NCBI GenBank assembly: GCA_023953615.1
Contig: JAMLJH010000001.1
Coordinates: 1,901,360-1,965,359 of the forward strand
DNA: 64,000 nucleotides
Direction of reading: 5' to 3'
Source of the DNA: Verrucomicrobiia bacterium
GTDB lineage: Bacteria > Verrucomicrobiota > Verrucomicrobiia > Limisphaerales > JADLHS01
Part shown: in pieces, positions 1 through 9,900 of the stretch
Numbering within the stretch: position 1 is the first letter of the stretch
Layout of the letters: every line of letters begins with the position of its first letter
Notes under the pieces: model-generated
Databases searched by the model: none
What the model was told of the DNA's origin: nothing
The model's input: the letters and a program-made list of their open reading frames with translations, nothing else
Program-made: the position numbers and the translations under genes

Positions 1-1
1 T

Positions 2-1087
2 AACCGGCAAAACACGAGTTCCAGCAACACCCGTCAATACAACAACAGCACCCAGGTGGGGAGCGCGACGATTTCCAGTGATCCGGAATCAGGGCGCATC
101 ATCGTCATCACCGACGAGGAAACCAGCGAGCACATTGCGCAGGTGATCACCAACCTTGACATCCCCAAACCGCAGGTGCTCATCAAAGTGGTATTTTTGG
201 AAGTCACCTACAACAACGCCCTCGACATCGGCATCGAAGGCGGCTTCAAGGATCAAACTGTCGGCGGCGGCTCCAGCCAGGGCAACGTCTCCGGCGCGAA
301 TGCCTTCGGTGCGTCCGCCTTGACCAGCCTGGCCACGAACGTCAACTCCCTGGGTTTGCCCATTTCCGCGTTTGGCAATACGCCACCGGGTGCGGGATTT
401 TATCAGGTCGTGGGCAATGATTATCAGGCCACGCTGCGAGCCATTGCCTCGGCGGGCAAAACCGAGGTCTTGTCGCGCCCCTCGATTCTGGCGCGGAACA
501 ATCAACCCGCCACCATCACCGTCGGCCAATCCGTGCCGCTCATCACCAACGTGCGGTATGACAACTTCGGCAACGCCATCAATTCCGTGCAGTACACCGA
601 CGTCGGCATCATTTTGCGGGTCACGCCCTTCGTGGCCAATGACGGACAGGTCGAGATGATCGTCTCGCCGGAAATTTCCTCGCTGACGGATCAGACGGTG
701 ACGATTGCCAATGGCGTCAGCGTGCCGGTCATCGCCAAGCGCTCGGCGGACACCGTGGTGGTTACGCCCGACGGTCAGCCGATCATCATCGGCGGATTGA
801 TGCAAAACAACAAAACCGGCACGGACTACAAGGTGCCGTTGTTGGGAGACATTCCCCTGTTGGGCAACCTGTTCAAACGGCGGACCAAAAACAACAGCAA
901 GACCGAGTTGCTCATCTTTATGACGCCGCACATTGTGCAATCGCCCACCCAGTTGGTGGCCCTGTCCGAAAGGGAACGCGCGGCGTCCGTACTGCCGAAA
1001 AAAGCCTTCACGGAGGAGGACATTGAACAGTTCCTGAACGAGCTGCCCAAGTCGTCCGAAGGCGCCGCCACCAAGAAAAAGAAATGA
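2..1087 (+). CDS. gspD: Type II secretion secretin GspD, C-terminal part (5' end outside window)
   Basis: The reading frame is open from the first bases, so the N-terminus lies upstream; about 361 residues are visible. It begins near the end of an N-domain (IVITDEETSEHIAQVI, then DIPKPQVLIKVVFLEV) and continues into the secretin beta-barrel domain, which carries the typical late motif VPLLGDIPLLGNLF about 65 residues from the end. Secretins form the outer-membrane ring of type II secretion or pilus machines. The C-terminus is Lys-rich (ATKKKK). The histidine kinase gene begins about 30 bases after the stop. A pilus or competence secretin (PilQ) is possible, but the N-domain style favours GspD. 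Confidence 0.88.
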   Translation, partial: NRQNTSSSNTRQYNNSTQVGSATISSDPESGRIIVITDEETSEHIAQVITNLDIPKPQVLIKVVFLEVTYNNALDIGIEGGFKDQTVGGGSSQGNVSGANAFGASALTSLATNVNSLGLPISAFGNTPPGAGFYQVVGNDYQATLRAIASAGKTEVLSRPSILARNNQPATITVGQSVPLITNVRYDNFGNAINSVQYTDVGIILRVTPFVANDGQVEMIVSPEISSLTDQTVTIANGVSVPVIAKRSADTVVVTPDGQPIIIGGLMQNNKTGTDYKVPLLGDIPLLGNLFKRRTKNNSKTELLIFMTPHIVQSPTQLVALSERERAASVLPKKAFTEEDIEQFLNELPKSSEGAATKKKK

Positions 1088-1117
1088 CGGGGCGGCTCGG
1101 TTCCTGAACCTTTGTGC

Positions 1118-2611
1118 ATGGAAACGCGACGTAGCAGTTTATGGGGAGTTGGCGTGCTGCTGGGCGCGTGGATTGTGATCCTCGGGTGGCAAGCGCTCGA
1201 ACATTCGCGCGTCAAGATTCAAGCCCGAACCGAACTGCGCAATCGCGCCAAGGATATTTCCACCACCGTCGGCATCGTGTTGCGCTCGCAACGCCGCTTC
1301 GGCGTGATCTCCCGGGAGCGGATCGAACCCGCGCTCGCCGGACTCATCCGACCGCAGGAGTTGAGCACCGTTGCCCTGTTGAATGCCGCGGGCGAAATTG
1401 TGGCCGCCGCGCCCACCAATGCCGAATTTCACGCGCGCGTTGATTTGCATCAGCCCGAGCAATGGGGGCGCGATTCGGTCACGATCATCAACTTGGTGGA
1501 CTTGGGCAGCAATCTGCCGCCGGAACTGGACAGCCCCAATCCCACCATCGTGCTTTCGCGGGAAAACTTTAACCGTCCCGGCGAGACCAATCGTCCGCCT
1601 CCCGAATCCCACTTTCGCCCTGGCCCGCCTGAGCATATTCCGCCCGCGCCCGACGCCACCGAACCCGAGCCGCAATTGCGCGGTCGCGAAGGTGGCCGCT
1701 TTCGTTTCGGTCGTCCGCCGTGGATGAGCGAACCCGAGTTCAAAGCGATCAGCGCCAAACAGGGGGTGCATAGTTTTCTGCTGATTCTATCCACGCGCAG
1801 CGTGCGGGAGGCGCTGCAACGCGATCTCTGGTTGCGTTGCATCATCGCCGGGTTGGCGACCCTGTCCGTGGGGGCGATCGCTTTTGCCTGGCGCAAAACC
1901 GTCAAGACCGCCGATCTGCAAATCCGCCTGGTGCGCGCGAGTGAAATGAATTCGCACCTCAAAGAAATGAATCTCGCCGCCGCCGGATTGGCGCACGAAA
2001 CGCGCAACCCGCTCAACATCATTCGCGGCTTGGCCCAAATGATCTCCAAACGCACCGACACGCCCGACGAAGTTAAAACGCGATCGTTGGAAATTGTGAA
2101 CGAGGCTGATCGTGTGGCGGGGCAGTTGAACGAGTTCATCAATTACTCGCGTCCACGCGAAGTACGGCGCACGCCGGTCAGCCTGAATCGCGTTGCCGAT
2201 GAAGTCGGGCGCGCGCTTTCCTTTGACATTGCGGAAAAGCAGATCCAACTGCGCGTTACGGGCGATCCGCTGACCGTGGCGGCGGATGAACAACTTTTGC
2301 GGCAGGCACTGTTCAACCTGGCCATCAACGCCGTGCAAGCGGTTCCTAACGGCGGCGCAATTGAAATCCGGGCGTATAAGACTTCCGCCACGGAAGCCAC
2401 GTTGGAAGTGCGCGATAACGGTCCGGGCGTTCCCGCCGAGGAACGTGTGGAAATTTTCAAACCCTACTTCACCACCACGCAACAAGGCACCGGCTTGGGA
2501 CTGGCCGTGGCGCAACAAATCGTTCTCGCCCACGGTTGGGAAATCGAATGTGTGGCCAATGAACCCAAGGGGGCCTGCTTCCGCATCAAGCACCTGAAGC
2601 TGGCGCGTTAA
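1118..2611 (+). CDS. Membrane sensor histidine kinase
   Basis: A two-component sensor kinase of 497 residues. One membrane segment lies near residues 8-26, then a Pro/Arg-rich external region to about 230 (stretches such as [18 protein letters not shown]), then a second membrane segment near 240-258. The HisKA H-box is [10 protein letters not shown], with the phospho-acceptor His at about 293. The HATPase domain follows with N-box ([10 protein letters not shown]), G1 (DNGPGVP) and F/G2 ([18 protein letters not shown]). I prefer the ATG at 1118 over a TTG two codons upstream. No response regulator is adjacent, so the partner is unknown. The gene converges with hflX and their ends overlap by 4 bases. 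Confidence 0.9.
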   Translation: METRRSSLWGVGVLLGAWIVILGWQALEHSRVKIQARTELRNRAKDISTTVGIVLRSQRRFGVISRERIEPALAGLIRPQELSTVALLNAAGEIVAAAPTNAEFHARVDLHQPEQWGRDSVTIINLVDLGSNLPPELDSPNPTIVLSRENFNRPGETNRPPPESHFRPGPPEHIPPAPDATEPEPQLRGREGGRFRFGRPPWMSEPEFKAISAKQGVHSFLLILSTRSVREALQRDLWLRCIIAGLATLSVGAIAFAWRKTVKTADLQIRLVRASEMNSHLKEMNLAAAGLAHETRNPLNIIRGLAQMISKRTDTPDEVKTRSLEIVNEADRVAGQLNEFINYSRPREVRRTPVSLNRVADEVGRALSFDIAEKQIQLRVTGDPLTVAADEQLLRQALFNLAINAVQAVPNGGAIEIRAYKTSATEATLEVRDNGPGVPAEERVEIFKPYFTTTQQGTGLGLAVAQQIVLAHGWEIECVANEPKGACFRIKHLKLAR

Positions 2612-3891
2612 CCCGGCTGGATGAACGCCGCGAATTCCGCGTGGTACTGCGGTGGAATGCGCGCTTTGAACTTGGTGACCTTGGCAAGATACTTGCGCTC
2701 CAACACCTGACCCACCTGGTGCAAACGCGCCACGCGTTCCGCCTGCTCATGCGGAATTTTCAGCTCCACCAGTTCGCGCTCCGGTCGAATCTGGCTGCCG
2801 ATGGCGTCGAGCAGTTCGCTCACGCCCGCACCGGTGCGCGCCGAAATCGCCACGGAATTGGGATGGCGCTCCCGCAAGCGCGGCAGCGTCGCGCCGCCGT
2901 TGGTCTGGTCTATTTTATTGAAAACCATCAGGGTCGGTTTGGCCCCCGCGCCCAACTCCTCCAGCACCCGGTTGACCGCTGTGACTTGTTCCTCGGCGAG
3001 CGGATGACTGACGTCCACCACATGCAACAGCAAATCCGCCTGTACCACTTCCTCCAGCGTGGCCTTGAAGGATTCCACCAAACCGTGCGGCAGCTTGCGG
3101 ATGAACCCCACCGTGTCGGTGAGCAAAATGTTTTGGTTGGTCGGCAGCCGCAGCCGGCGCGTGGTGGGGTCCAACGTGGCAAATAAAATATCCTTGGCCA
3201 TCACGTCCGCTCCGGTGAGCCGGTTGAGGAGGGTGGATTTGCCGGCGTTGGTGTAACCGACGATGGAGGCGAGCGGCCACTGGTTGCGCCGGCGGCCGGT
3301 GCGTTGCGTTTCGCGTTGTTGCCGCACCGCCGCCAGGTCGCGCGTGATGCGATCAATACGCTCGTTCACTTTCCGGCGGTCCACTTCCAACTGCGATTCG
3401 CCTTCGCCGCCGCGCATGCCGATGCCGCCTTTTTGTCGCGACAAGTGCCCCCAATAACGGGTCAGGCGCGGCAGCAAATGCTGGAGTTGGGCCAGTTCAA
3501 TTTGCAGTTTGCCTTCGCGCGTTCGGGCGCGTTGCGAAAAAATATCCAGAATGAGCGCCGTGCGATCGAGAATCTTGACCTCGAAAATCTTTTCTAAATT
3601 GCGCGTCTGCGCGGGCGTGAGTTCGTCGTCGAAGATGACGGTGTCCACGTCGTGTTCCTTGCAATACTTCGCAAACTCGTCGGCCTTGCCCTTGCCGATG
3701 TAGGTGGCCGGATGCGTTCCAATCACTTTTTGGGTGCCTTCGCCCACGACTTCGGCGCCGGCGGTCTGCGCGAGTTCAGCCAGTTCATCCAGGGATTCAC
3801 GCAGAACCTGCATGCCGCCGGATTTCAATTCGACGCCGACGAGGAAGACCCGTTCGGTCCGGGTGGTGCGGGTTTCAATTAGAGCTTTCAA
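2608..3891 (-). CDS. hflX: GTPase HflX
   Basis: A ribosome-associated GTPase of 427 residues, thought in the family to rescue or split stalled 50S/70S ribosomes. The N-terminal HflX domain includes [14 protein letters not shown]. The linker [19 protein letters not shown] is diagnostic of the family. G motifs are G1 GYTNAGKST (about 212-220), G2 DPTT, G3 DTVGF (about 259) and G4 NKID (about 325). Length is normal. A 39-base stretch encoding residues about 13-25 recurs with one mismatch 704 bases upstream, beyond the DUF433/DUF5615 pair, which suggests that pair was inserted next to hflX with duplication of its 5' coding end. Confidence 0.96.
   Translation of the reverse strand: MKALIETRTTRTERVFLVGVELKSGGMQVLRESLDELAELAQTAGAEVVGEGTQKVIGTHPATYIGKGKADEFAKYCKEHDVDTVIFDDELTPAQTRNLEKIFEVKILDRTALILDIFSQRARTREGKLQIELAQLQHLLPRLTRYWGHLSRQKGGIGMRGGEGESQLEVDRRKVNERIDRITRDLAAVRQQRETQRTGRRRNQWPLASIVGYTNAGKSTLLNRLTGADVMAKDILFATLDPTTRRLRLPTNQNILLTDTVGFIRKLPHGLVESFKATLEEVVQADLLLHVVDVSHPLAEEQVTAVNRVLEELGAGAKPTLMVFNKIDQTNGGATLPRLRERHPNSVAISARTGAGVSELLDAIGSQIRPERELVELKIPHEQAERVARLHQVGQVLERKYLAKVTKFKARIPPQYHAEFAAFIQPG
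3817..3855 (-). repeat. hflX 5' segment, source copy of a flanking duplication
   Basis: These 39 bases inside hflX match 4521-4559 at 38 of 39 positions in the same orientation. They encode [12 protein letters not shown] and flanking bases. The two copies bracket the DUF433/DUF5615 genes. Confidence 0.85.
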
Positions 3892-3897
3892 GTGGAT

Positions 3898-4218
3898 CTA
3901 GGCAAAGTTGATATTCCGTCGCAAACCGCTCTCACCGGCAGTTTGCAACAGGTGCAAAAAACGACCGCATTCGGCGATGCGTGTCGTCCGACGAACTAAA
4001 ACAATGATGCCGGCGTGTGCCATGTCTTGCGCCAACGCCAAAAAATCATCGCGATTGCACGTAACCAGTATGGCGCCGCGGGCGGCTGCCGCAGTAAGCA
4101 TTGCGCGATCCGAAGCGTTGATAGGCAGATGGTCGCGAAGTCGCAACACTTCGTGTCCAGCCTGTTGAATGACCCGCGCGATCGGGTCGGGGACATCCTG
4201 GTCCAAAAGAGAAGTCAT
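3898..4218 (-). CDS. DUF5615 PIN-like toxin
   Basis: A 106-residue protein of the Mut7-C/DUF5615 PIN-like type. Acidic residues expected for such RNases are present (LLDQDVPDPI near the start, INASDRAML, LVTCNRDDFL). These proteins are usually the toxin of a pair whose antitoxin is a DUF433 protein, as here. Its start overlaps the end of the upstream DUF433 gene by 4 bases (ATGA), indicating translational coupling. It ends only 6 bases before the hflX start codon, so hflX may be read from the same transcript. RNase activity is inferred from the family only. Confidence 0.85.
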   Translation of the reverse strand: MTSLLDQDVPDPIARVIQQAGHEVLRLRDHLPINASDRAMLTAAAARGAILVTCNRDDFLALAQDMAHAGIIVLVRRTTRIAECGRFLHLLQTAGESGLRRNINFA

Positions 4219-4475
4219 TTGCCGGCATCCGCCATTTGGCGGGCAACCAAATAATCAATCTCCGCCAGATGATCCTCATAATAGGCCAGGCATTCATAGA
4301 CCTGCGCCCGAGTGACTTCGGGAAGTTGACGCGTGACGGACTCGACCGTTTCCCCATTTTGCAAAAGTCCCATTACATCATGAACGCCGATGCGCGTATT
4401 TTGAATACGCGCTTTGCCGCCACAGACGTCGGGCGTCTTGACGATGTAACGATAGGTTTCGGCGGTCGCAGCCAT
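4215..4475 (-). CDS. DUF433 antitoxin
   Basis: An 86-residue protein with the DUF433 signature: a core GGKARIQNTRIGVHDVMGLL followed by the helical region VTRAQVYECLAYYEDH. Members have a winged-helix-like fold, bind DNA and neutralise DUF5615 toxins. It lies directly upstream of and overlaps the toxin gene, the usual order. The C-terminus (EIDYLVARQMADAGK) probably contacts the toxin. Autoregulation is likely by analogy, but no operator is evident. Confidence 0.87.
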   Translation of the reverse strand: MAATAETYRYIVKTPDVCGGKARIQNTRIGVHDVMGLLQNGETVESVTRQLPEVTRAQVYECLAYYEDHLAEIDYLVARQMADAGK

Positions 4476-4520
4476 GTCTGGACTTTACAACAGGATACCG
4501 GAATCGCCAATGGCGATGTT

Positions 4521-4559
4521 GCCGGATTTCAATTCGACGCCCACGAGGAAGACCCGTTC
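4521..4559 (-). repeat. Duplicated fragment of hflX 5' coding end
   Basis: Matches 3817-3855 in hflX at 38 of 39 bases. In the hflX frame it reads [13 protein letters not shown] and then diverges into a short unrelated tail with a stop. It lies 45 bases upstream of the DUF433 start codon and has no function of its own that I can see. It looks like the left-behind half of an insertion or duplication event. Confidence 0.85.
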
Positions 4560-4560
4560 C

Positions 4561-4586
4561 GCCCACGTGCGTCATCGCACGTGGGC
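4561..4586. repeat. Perfect 11-bp hairpin
   Basis: GCCCACGTGCG, loop TCAT, CGCACGTGGGC. It abuts the hflX fragment. It is not followed by a T-run on either strand, so it is more like a REP palindrome than a terminator. Confidence 0.8.
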
Positions 4587-4677
4587 TACTGGCGCGGCGG
4601 CGCGCCAAGGTCCCGACCGCGGGGCGCGTGTGCTCCCCGGGAAACAACATCCCGCCCGCAGCCGCTCGTTTTTTTCC

Positions 4678-4830
4678 CAGCGCCAGCGGCGCGACATGTT
4701 TGTAGTTGTGCGTGGGGAAATAGTTCCAAACTCCAGAGGAGCGGCATGACGCGCGAACGATGTGTCGCTCCTACGGAGCTTGGTTTTATTTTCTGCGTGT
4801 AACTATAAACATGCCGCGCCTCCGGCGCTG
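4678..4830. repeat. MITE-like nested inverted repeat
   Basis: Outer arms 4678-4707 and 4801-4830 are inverted copies matching at about 25 of 30 bases (core GGCGCGRCATGTTTRTAGTT). Inside, a second pair (AACTCCAGAGGAGCGGCAT and the inverse of GTGTCGCTCCTACGGAGCTT) forms another imperfect stem. There is no open frame. This is the layout of a small non-autonomous mobile or REP-type element. Confidence 0.6.
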
Positions 4831-4880
4831 AAATTTGCGGTGGTCATAGACCGCCGCTACACCTCGTACCTTTGGCCCGC

Positions 4881-6452
4881 CTAATTTTTGCCCGCTGCCT
4901 GCCGGTATTCCGCCACTTCCTCCGGCGTTGCGGGCGCGGGCCAGACGTAATCCTTTCGCCGCCATAAATCGCGGCCCTTGGAACCTTCCGGCATGGACCT
5001 ATCGCCGCCGTCATCCTTGCCGTCTTCTCCCACGGAATAGAGCGTAAAACTTCCGTCCGTGTTGAGCCGGTACTTGATGGGCTGGCCGTCCATGTAATCC
5101 ACCGGCACGACGGACAGAAATTCCGGCACGAGCGCGTCCAGTTTGGCGGGGTAATTGCCGTGGCGGAGGGAGTAGCGTTTCAACGCGATGGCGGCGATGC
5201 AAAGAGAGCGGTCGGCTTCGGCTCGCGTGGATTTTTTAGCCGCATGAGCCAATATTGCCACGCTTTCGTACGAAGGAAAGCGCAGCCGGTCGTAGAAATT
5301 TTTGTCGCCCAGCTTCACAACCAGCGCGTCCAAATCAGATTCGATGGCTTGAAACGAAGCGTTGGTCGCGGCAGTCCGAACCAGTTCGATGAGCCTTTGC
5401 AAATTCTTCATGGTTCTCAGTTCCGTTTGATGCGCCCAGGCAAAACGCCAGACCCGGCAATAAGCTTGCTTCCGCAAGCCTTCCAACAGTTCTTCGCCAT
5501 AAGGTATTTTTTGGAACCATTTCATCCACCTTGGCTCCGGCACATCTTCATCGCTAAAAAAGGCCGCGTATTGACCAAATATCCATTCATACGTCTCGTC
5601 GTTGGAATCACGGATTTGTTGAGCGGTTTGAGCTATAAAAATACGTTCACCTTCAAGCTGGACAGCCATTGAAGCCATGAAATGTTGTTTCTCCCAAGCG
5701 CTCTGAATGGTGGCCAAATCCGCGTCTGTCCAACCGTCCGCCTGTAACGCCTCCCAAGTGTCGGTTTTGGCAATCGCGCCAATGGCAATACGCACCAGTT
5801 CACTGATGACAAGCCCGTCCTCCGCCAATAAACGCGGCAGGTTGATTTGGGACACGAGATACTTTGTCGCCTCGGCAGTGCGGCCTTCATGCAAAGCCAA
5901 CGCGTTTGCGCTACCAAACCAATAAGTCAGCGATTTGGCGGGCGCGAGATATGGAAATCGTAAGTTGTTTCCTTCCGCGAGATTCAGCCGATTGTTCAGC
6001 ACCGGCTTCATCAGTGCGGTCTGGATTTCCGCCAGCGGTGCGGCGTTCTCCTGCAAATCGGCGGCGAGGTCGGCCCAGTGATTAGTGAAAAGGCCCTTGA
6101 GCGATTGGCCGTCGCGATACGGGTCTTTCTCCACCCATTCCGGCTCGCGGAATCCGACGATGGCCCGGCCCGAGTCCAACACTTTCATGCGCGGCGGATA
6201 ACCATTCGGCAAAACAACACCTTTGATAAGATTTGTGGTCGCGGCAAAGACGGCGGGCGCGCCGTTGTCGGCTTCATCAAATTTCGCCATGAAATCCTGC
6301 GGCGATAATTTTTCGCCTTTGGCGATGAGTTCTTTTTTGTAGTTCGCCAGCGCGATTTGTCCGCGAAACCGCTCGAACAACAGGAACGCCATCAATAGCA
6401 AAACGAGCGCGAGTAGCACCTTGGCACAGAGTTTGAGTCGTCGCTTGAGCAT
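4881..6452 (-). CDS. Membrane-anchored protein with pseudopilin-like C-terminus, function unknown
   Basis: A 523-residue protein starting MLKRRLKLCAKVLLALVL, with one N-terminal membrane segment (residues about 8-28) and a large external domain. Near the C-terminus, AIALKRYSLRHGNYPAKLDALVP...GQPIKYRLNTDGSFTLYSVGEDG resembles the C-terminal part of type II pseudopilins, often seen appended to large unknown proteins in Planctomycetes and Verrucomicrobia. I chose the ATG at 6452 because the frame upstream translates repeat sequence. No catalytic motif recognised. Confidence 0.7.
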   Translation of the reverse strand: MLKRRLKLCAKVLLALVLLLMAFLLFERFRGQIALANYKKELIAKGEKLSPQDFMAKFDEADNGAPAVFAATTNLIKGVVLPNGYPPRMKVLDSGRAIVGFREPEWVEKDPYRDGQSLKGLFTNHWADLAADLQENAAPLAEIQTALMKPVLNNRLNLAEGNNLRFPYLAPAKSLTYWFGSANALALHEGRTAEATKYLVSQINLPRLLAEDGLVISELVRIAIGAIAKTDTWEALQADGWTDADLATIQSAWEKQHFMASMAVQLEGERIFIAQTAQQIRDSNDETYEWIFGQYAAFFSDEDVPEPRWMKWFQKIPYGEELLEGLRKQAYCRVWRFAWAHQTELRTMKNLQRLIELVRTAATNASFQAIESDLDALVVKLGDKNFYDRLRFPSYESVAILAHAAKKSTRAEADRSLCIAAIALKRYSLRHGNYPAKLDALVPEFLSVVPVDYMDGQPIKYRLNTDGSFTLYSVGEDGKDDGGDRSMPEGSKGRDLWRRKDYVWPAPATPEEVAEYRQAAGKN

Positions 6453-6951
6453 GGCGCATGATTGGTTTCCCGGCGCGGCGCGGCAATTACAAATTCCGTC
6501 TGGATTTGTGGGGGAGCGGAGCGTCGGGATTCCGGAGTATCTTGCGTCCGTGGCGGCAGGCATCCGTGCCTGCCGTAGAGCCGGGCTTCCAGCCCGGCGG
6601 AAAGAACCGCCCGCATAACCAAGCGCGGGGAAAAACTCCCAGCCTCTCGCGCCAGCCACTGTTTTATCTGGGCGGCAGAGATGCCGACCGCTACGGCAGG
6701 CACGGATACCTGCCGCTACCATTCGGGGGCGGTGTTAAGGTGCGCCCTTCGAGGTTTCCATCCAAATTACACTCTGGCGTTGCGAGTCTGGCTGCGGCAC
6801 TTTGGCGGCCATTACGGCGACTTTGCGTCAACGAATTATGCGATACACCGATTTCCTGGCTTGGTTCAACGCTGGCAATTTTCAAAACCCGACTGATGGG
6901 GCGCGTCGCTCCGGGCGTGCCATCGAACTGACAACCAGCGGCGGGCATCGA
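6453..6951. other. Divergent gene-free stretch with inverted REP-like pair
   Basis: About 500 bases between divergent start codons, so it should hold both promoters; I cannot pin down -10/-35 boxes. It contains two inverted copies of a 29-base hairpin (6550-6578 and 6691-6719, 27 of 29 matching; stem GGCAGGCA/TGCCTGCC) and a hairpin at 6579-6598 (GCCGGGCTTCCAGCCCGGC). No gene seen. Confidence 0.6.
6550..6719. repeat. Inverted pair of REP-like hairpins
   Basis: Each unit folds as GGCAGG(T/C)ATCCGTGCCTGCC. The two units are in opposite orientation about 112 bases apart, a BIME-like arrangement, and lie in the divergent promoter region. Confidence 0.65.
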
Positions 6952-9900
6952 GTGACGCGTCCCATCTTGACGCTCCTTTCCTTGTTCGCGTTCGCGTTTT
7001 TATTTCCGTCGCAGTCGTTCGCCGCCGATAAATCCACCCGCATTGACGCGCGGATGATGCGGCAGCCGGATGTTTCGGCGACGCACATTGCCTTTGTGTA
7101 TGCGGGGGACATTTGGGTTGCGCCCAAGGAGGGCGGCGAGGCGGTGCGGCTCAGTTCGCCGCGCGGCGAGGAATCCTTTCCCAAATTTTCGCCGGACGGC
7201 GGCACCATTGCTTTCAGCGGCAACTACGATGGCAACGTGGACATTTACACCGTACCGGTCACCGGCGGTTTACCGCAGCGCATCACGCATCACGGCGCGC
7301 CGGATCGGGTGATTGATTGGTATCCCGACGGGCAGAGTCTCCTGTTCGCCACCACGATGACCAGTTTCAAGGATCGGTTTAATCAACTGTACAAAGTTTC
7401 CGCGACGGGCGGGTTGCCCGAGAAACTGCCGATGCCTTACGGCGAGTTCGGCACGATCTCACCCGACGGCCAGGCCATTGTGTTCACGACCATCAGCGTG
7501 GATTTTCGCACCTGGAAACGTTACCGCGGCGGCATGAATCCGGATCTGTGGTGGATGGATTTGGCGACGCTGAAAACCCGCAACCTCACGCAATCGCCGG
7601 CGGCGGAATCCATTCCGATGTGGGCCGGGAACAAAATCTATTTCGTTTCGGATCGGGACGAAAACAAGCGGTTCAATTTGTGGTCGCTGGACTTGAGCAA
7701 CAATCGCTTCAAACAACTGACCTTCTTCAAGGATTTCGACGTGGAATTTCCCAGCCTTGGTCCAAACGAGATCGTGCTGGCCAACGCGGGCCGGCTCTAT
7801 CTGCTGGACCTGCAGACGGAACAATTGCGCGAGGTGGAAATCTCGGTCACCACGGATCGTTCCACGCTGAAGCCGCGGGTGCAAAATGTCTCCGGGTTGA
7901 TTCAATGGGCAACGATTTCGCCCACTGGCAAACGCGCGTTGCTCGCCGCGCGCGGGGACATTTTTTCCGTGCCGGCGGAATACGGAGTGGTGCGGAATGA
8001 AACCCGCAGTTCGGGAGTGGCCGAGCGTTATCCCGCGTGGTCGCCGGACGGAAAATGGATTGCTTATTGGAGTGATCGCACCGGCGAGTATGAATTGACG
8101 TTGCGCGCGGCGGAACGCAATCCCGAGGGCGACCCCGAGGAAGAAACACTGACGCAACTAGGTCCGGGCTACCGCTACGCGCCGCAATGGTCGCCCGACT
8201 CCAAGAAGATTGTGTGGATTGACCAGGCCATGAAGTTGTGGAGCTACGACTTGGACACGAAAACCAATCGGATTCTGGATCAGCAGCAATGGTTGTATCA
8301 CGGGGAGCTGCAAAGCTTCACCGTCAGTTGGTCGTCGGACAGTCGCTGGATTGCTTACGCCGGCGATCTGGACAATCGCAACCGCGCCATCGTGTTGTAC
8401 GATTTTGAAAACCACACGCGGCATCAGGTGACCAGCGGGTTCTACAATGACACGCAACCGGTCTTTGATCCGGATGGAAAATATCTTTATTTCATCACGG
8501 GCCGCAGTTTCAGTCCGATTTACAGCGATTTGGACAACTCCTGGATTTACGCCAATTCCGCCCGGCTGGCGGTACTGCCGTTGCGCAAGGACGTGGTCTC
8601 GCCGCTCGCGCCGCGCAACGATGATGAGCCGCCCGCAAAGAAAAAGGATTCCGAGAAGAAGGAGGCGGCCAAGCCGGACGAAACCAAGCCGGCGGATTCC
8701 GAGAAATCCGACGCGAAGGAAGCGGCGCCCGCGGAAAAATCTGAGGCAACGAAACCCGATGTCGCGAAGGCCGACGCCCAGGAAGAGAAGACCACCAAGG
8801 ACGAAAAGAAAACGGCGGACAAGAAAACCAAGGGCGTCGAGATTGATTTGGACGACATGGAATCGCGCGTCGTGTTGCTGCCCACGAAGGCGGGGCGTTA
8901 CGCGAACCTCGTCGCCGTCTCGGGAAAACTGTTGTATCGCTGGTTGCCGCGCACCGGGGCCGATGGCGGGGGCAGCCCGATCGAGCTGTACGATTTTGAA
9001 AAGCGCGAAACCAAGCGCGTGGTGGATGACGCCAGCGACATGGAGTTATCCGCGGATCGCAAGAAATTGCTGGTCCGATTGAATCAGAGTTACAGCATCG
9101 TTGAACCCAAGGAAGGACAGAAACTCAGCAAATGGCTGGCGACGGGCGGATTGGAGGCCTCGGTGGATCCGGTGGCGGAATGGCGGCAGATCTTTAACGA
9201 CGCCTGGCGGTTGGAACGCGACTTTTTCTATGACCCGAAGCTGCATGGCGTGGATTGGCCCTTGCTGCGCGAGCGCTACGGCAAGCTGCTCGAATCCGCC
9301 GTGACGCGTTGGGACGTCAACTTTGTGATCGGCGAATTGATCGGCGAATTGAACTCCTCGCACACCTATCGCAGCGGCGGCGATTTGGAAGGCAGCCTGC
9401 AACGCAACGTCGGCTATCTCGGCTGCGATTTTGCGCTGACCAACGGCGCTTACCGTATCACCAAAATTATTTCCGGCGCGCCGTGGGACACGGAAGTGCG
9501 CGCGCCACTGGCGCAACCCGGCCTGACCAACGTCAACGTGGGCGATTACCTCCTGGCGATCAACGGCGCACCGTTGGACCCGAAAGCAGACCCCTGGGCG
9601 GCGCTGCAAGGATTGGCGGACAAACCCGTATTTCTCACGTTGAATCGCGAACCGCACCTGCAAGGCGCGTGGGAAGTGCTGGTGCAAACCATCGGCAGCG
9701 AAGCGCGGCTGCGCAATCTGGCTTGGATCAACGAAAACCGGTTGCGGGTGGACCAGACGAGCAAGGGGCAGATCGGTTACGTGTATGTGCCGGATACCGG
9801 GCAGAACGGTCAGAACGAACTCGTCCGCCAGTTCCGCGCCCAATTCGACAAGCCGGGTTTGATCATTGACGAGCGCTTCAACAGCGGCGGACAAATTCCC

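Larger units (their letters stand above)
4476..4880. other. Gene-free stretch with hflX scrap, hairpin and nested inverted repeat
   Basis: About 400 bases between the DUF433 gene and the next gene. It holds the duplicated hflX fragment, the 11-bp hairpin, a roughly 150-base nested inverted-repeat element (4678-4830) and a small hairpin near 4840-4860 (GGTC ATA GACC core). No convincing coding sequence was seen; the open frames here lack family features. Confidence 0.7.
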
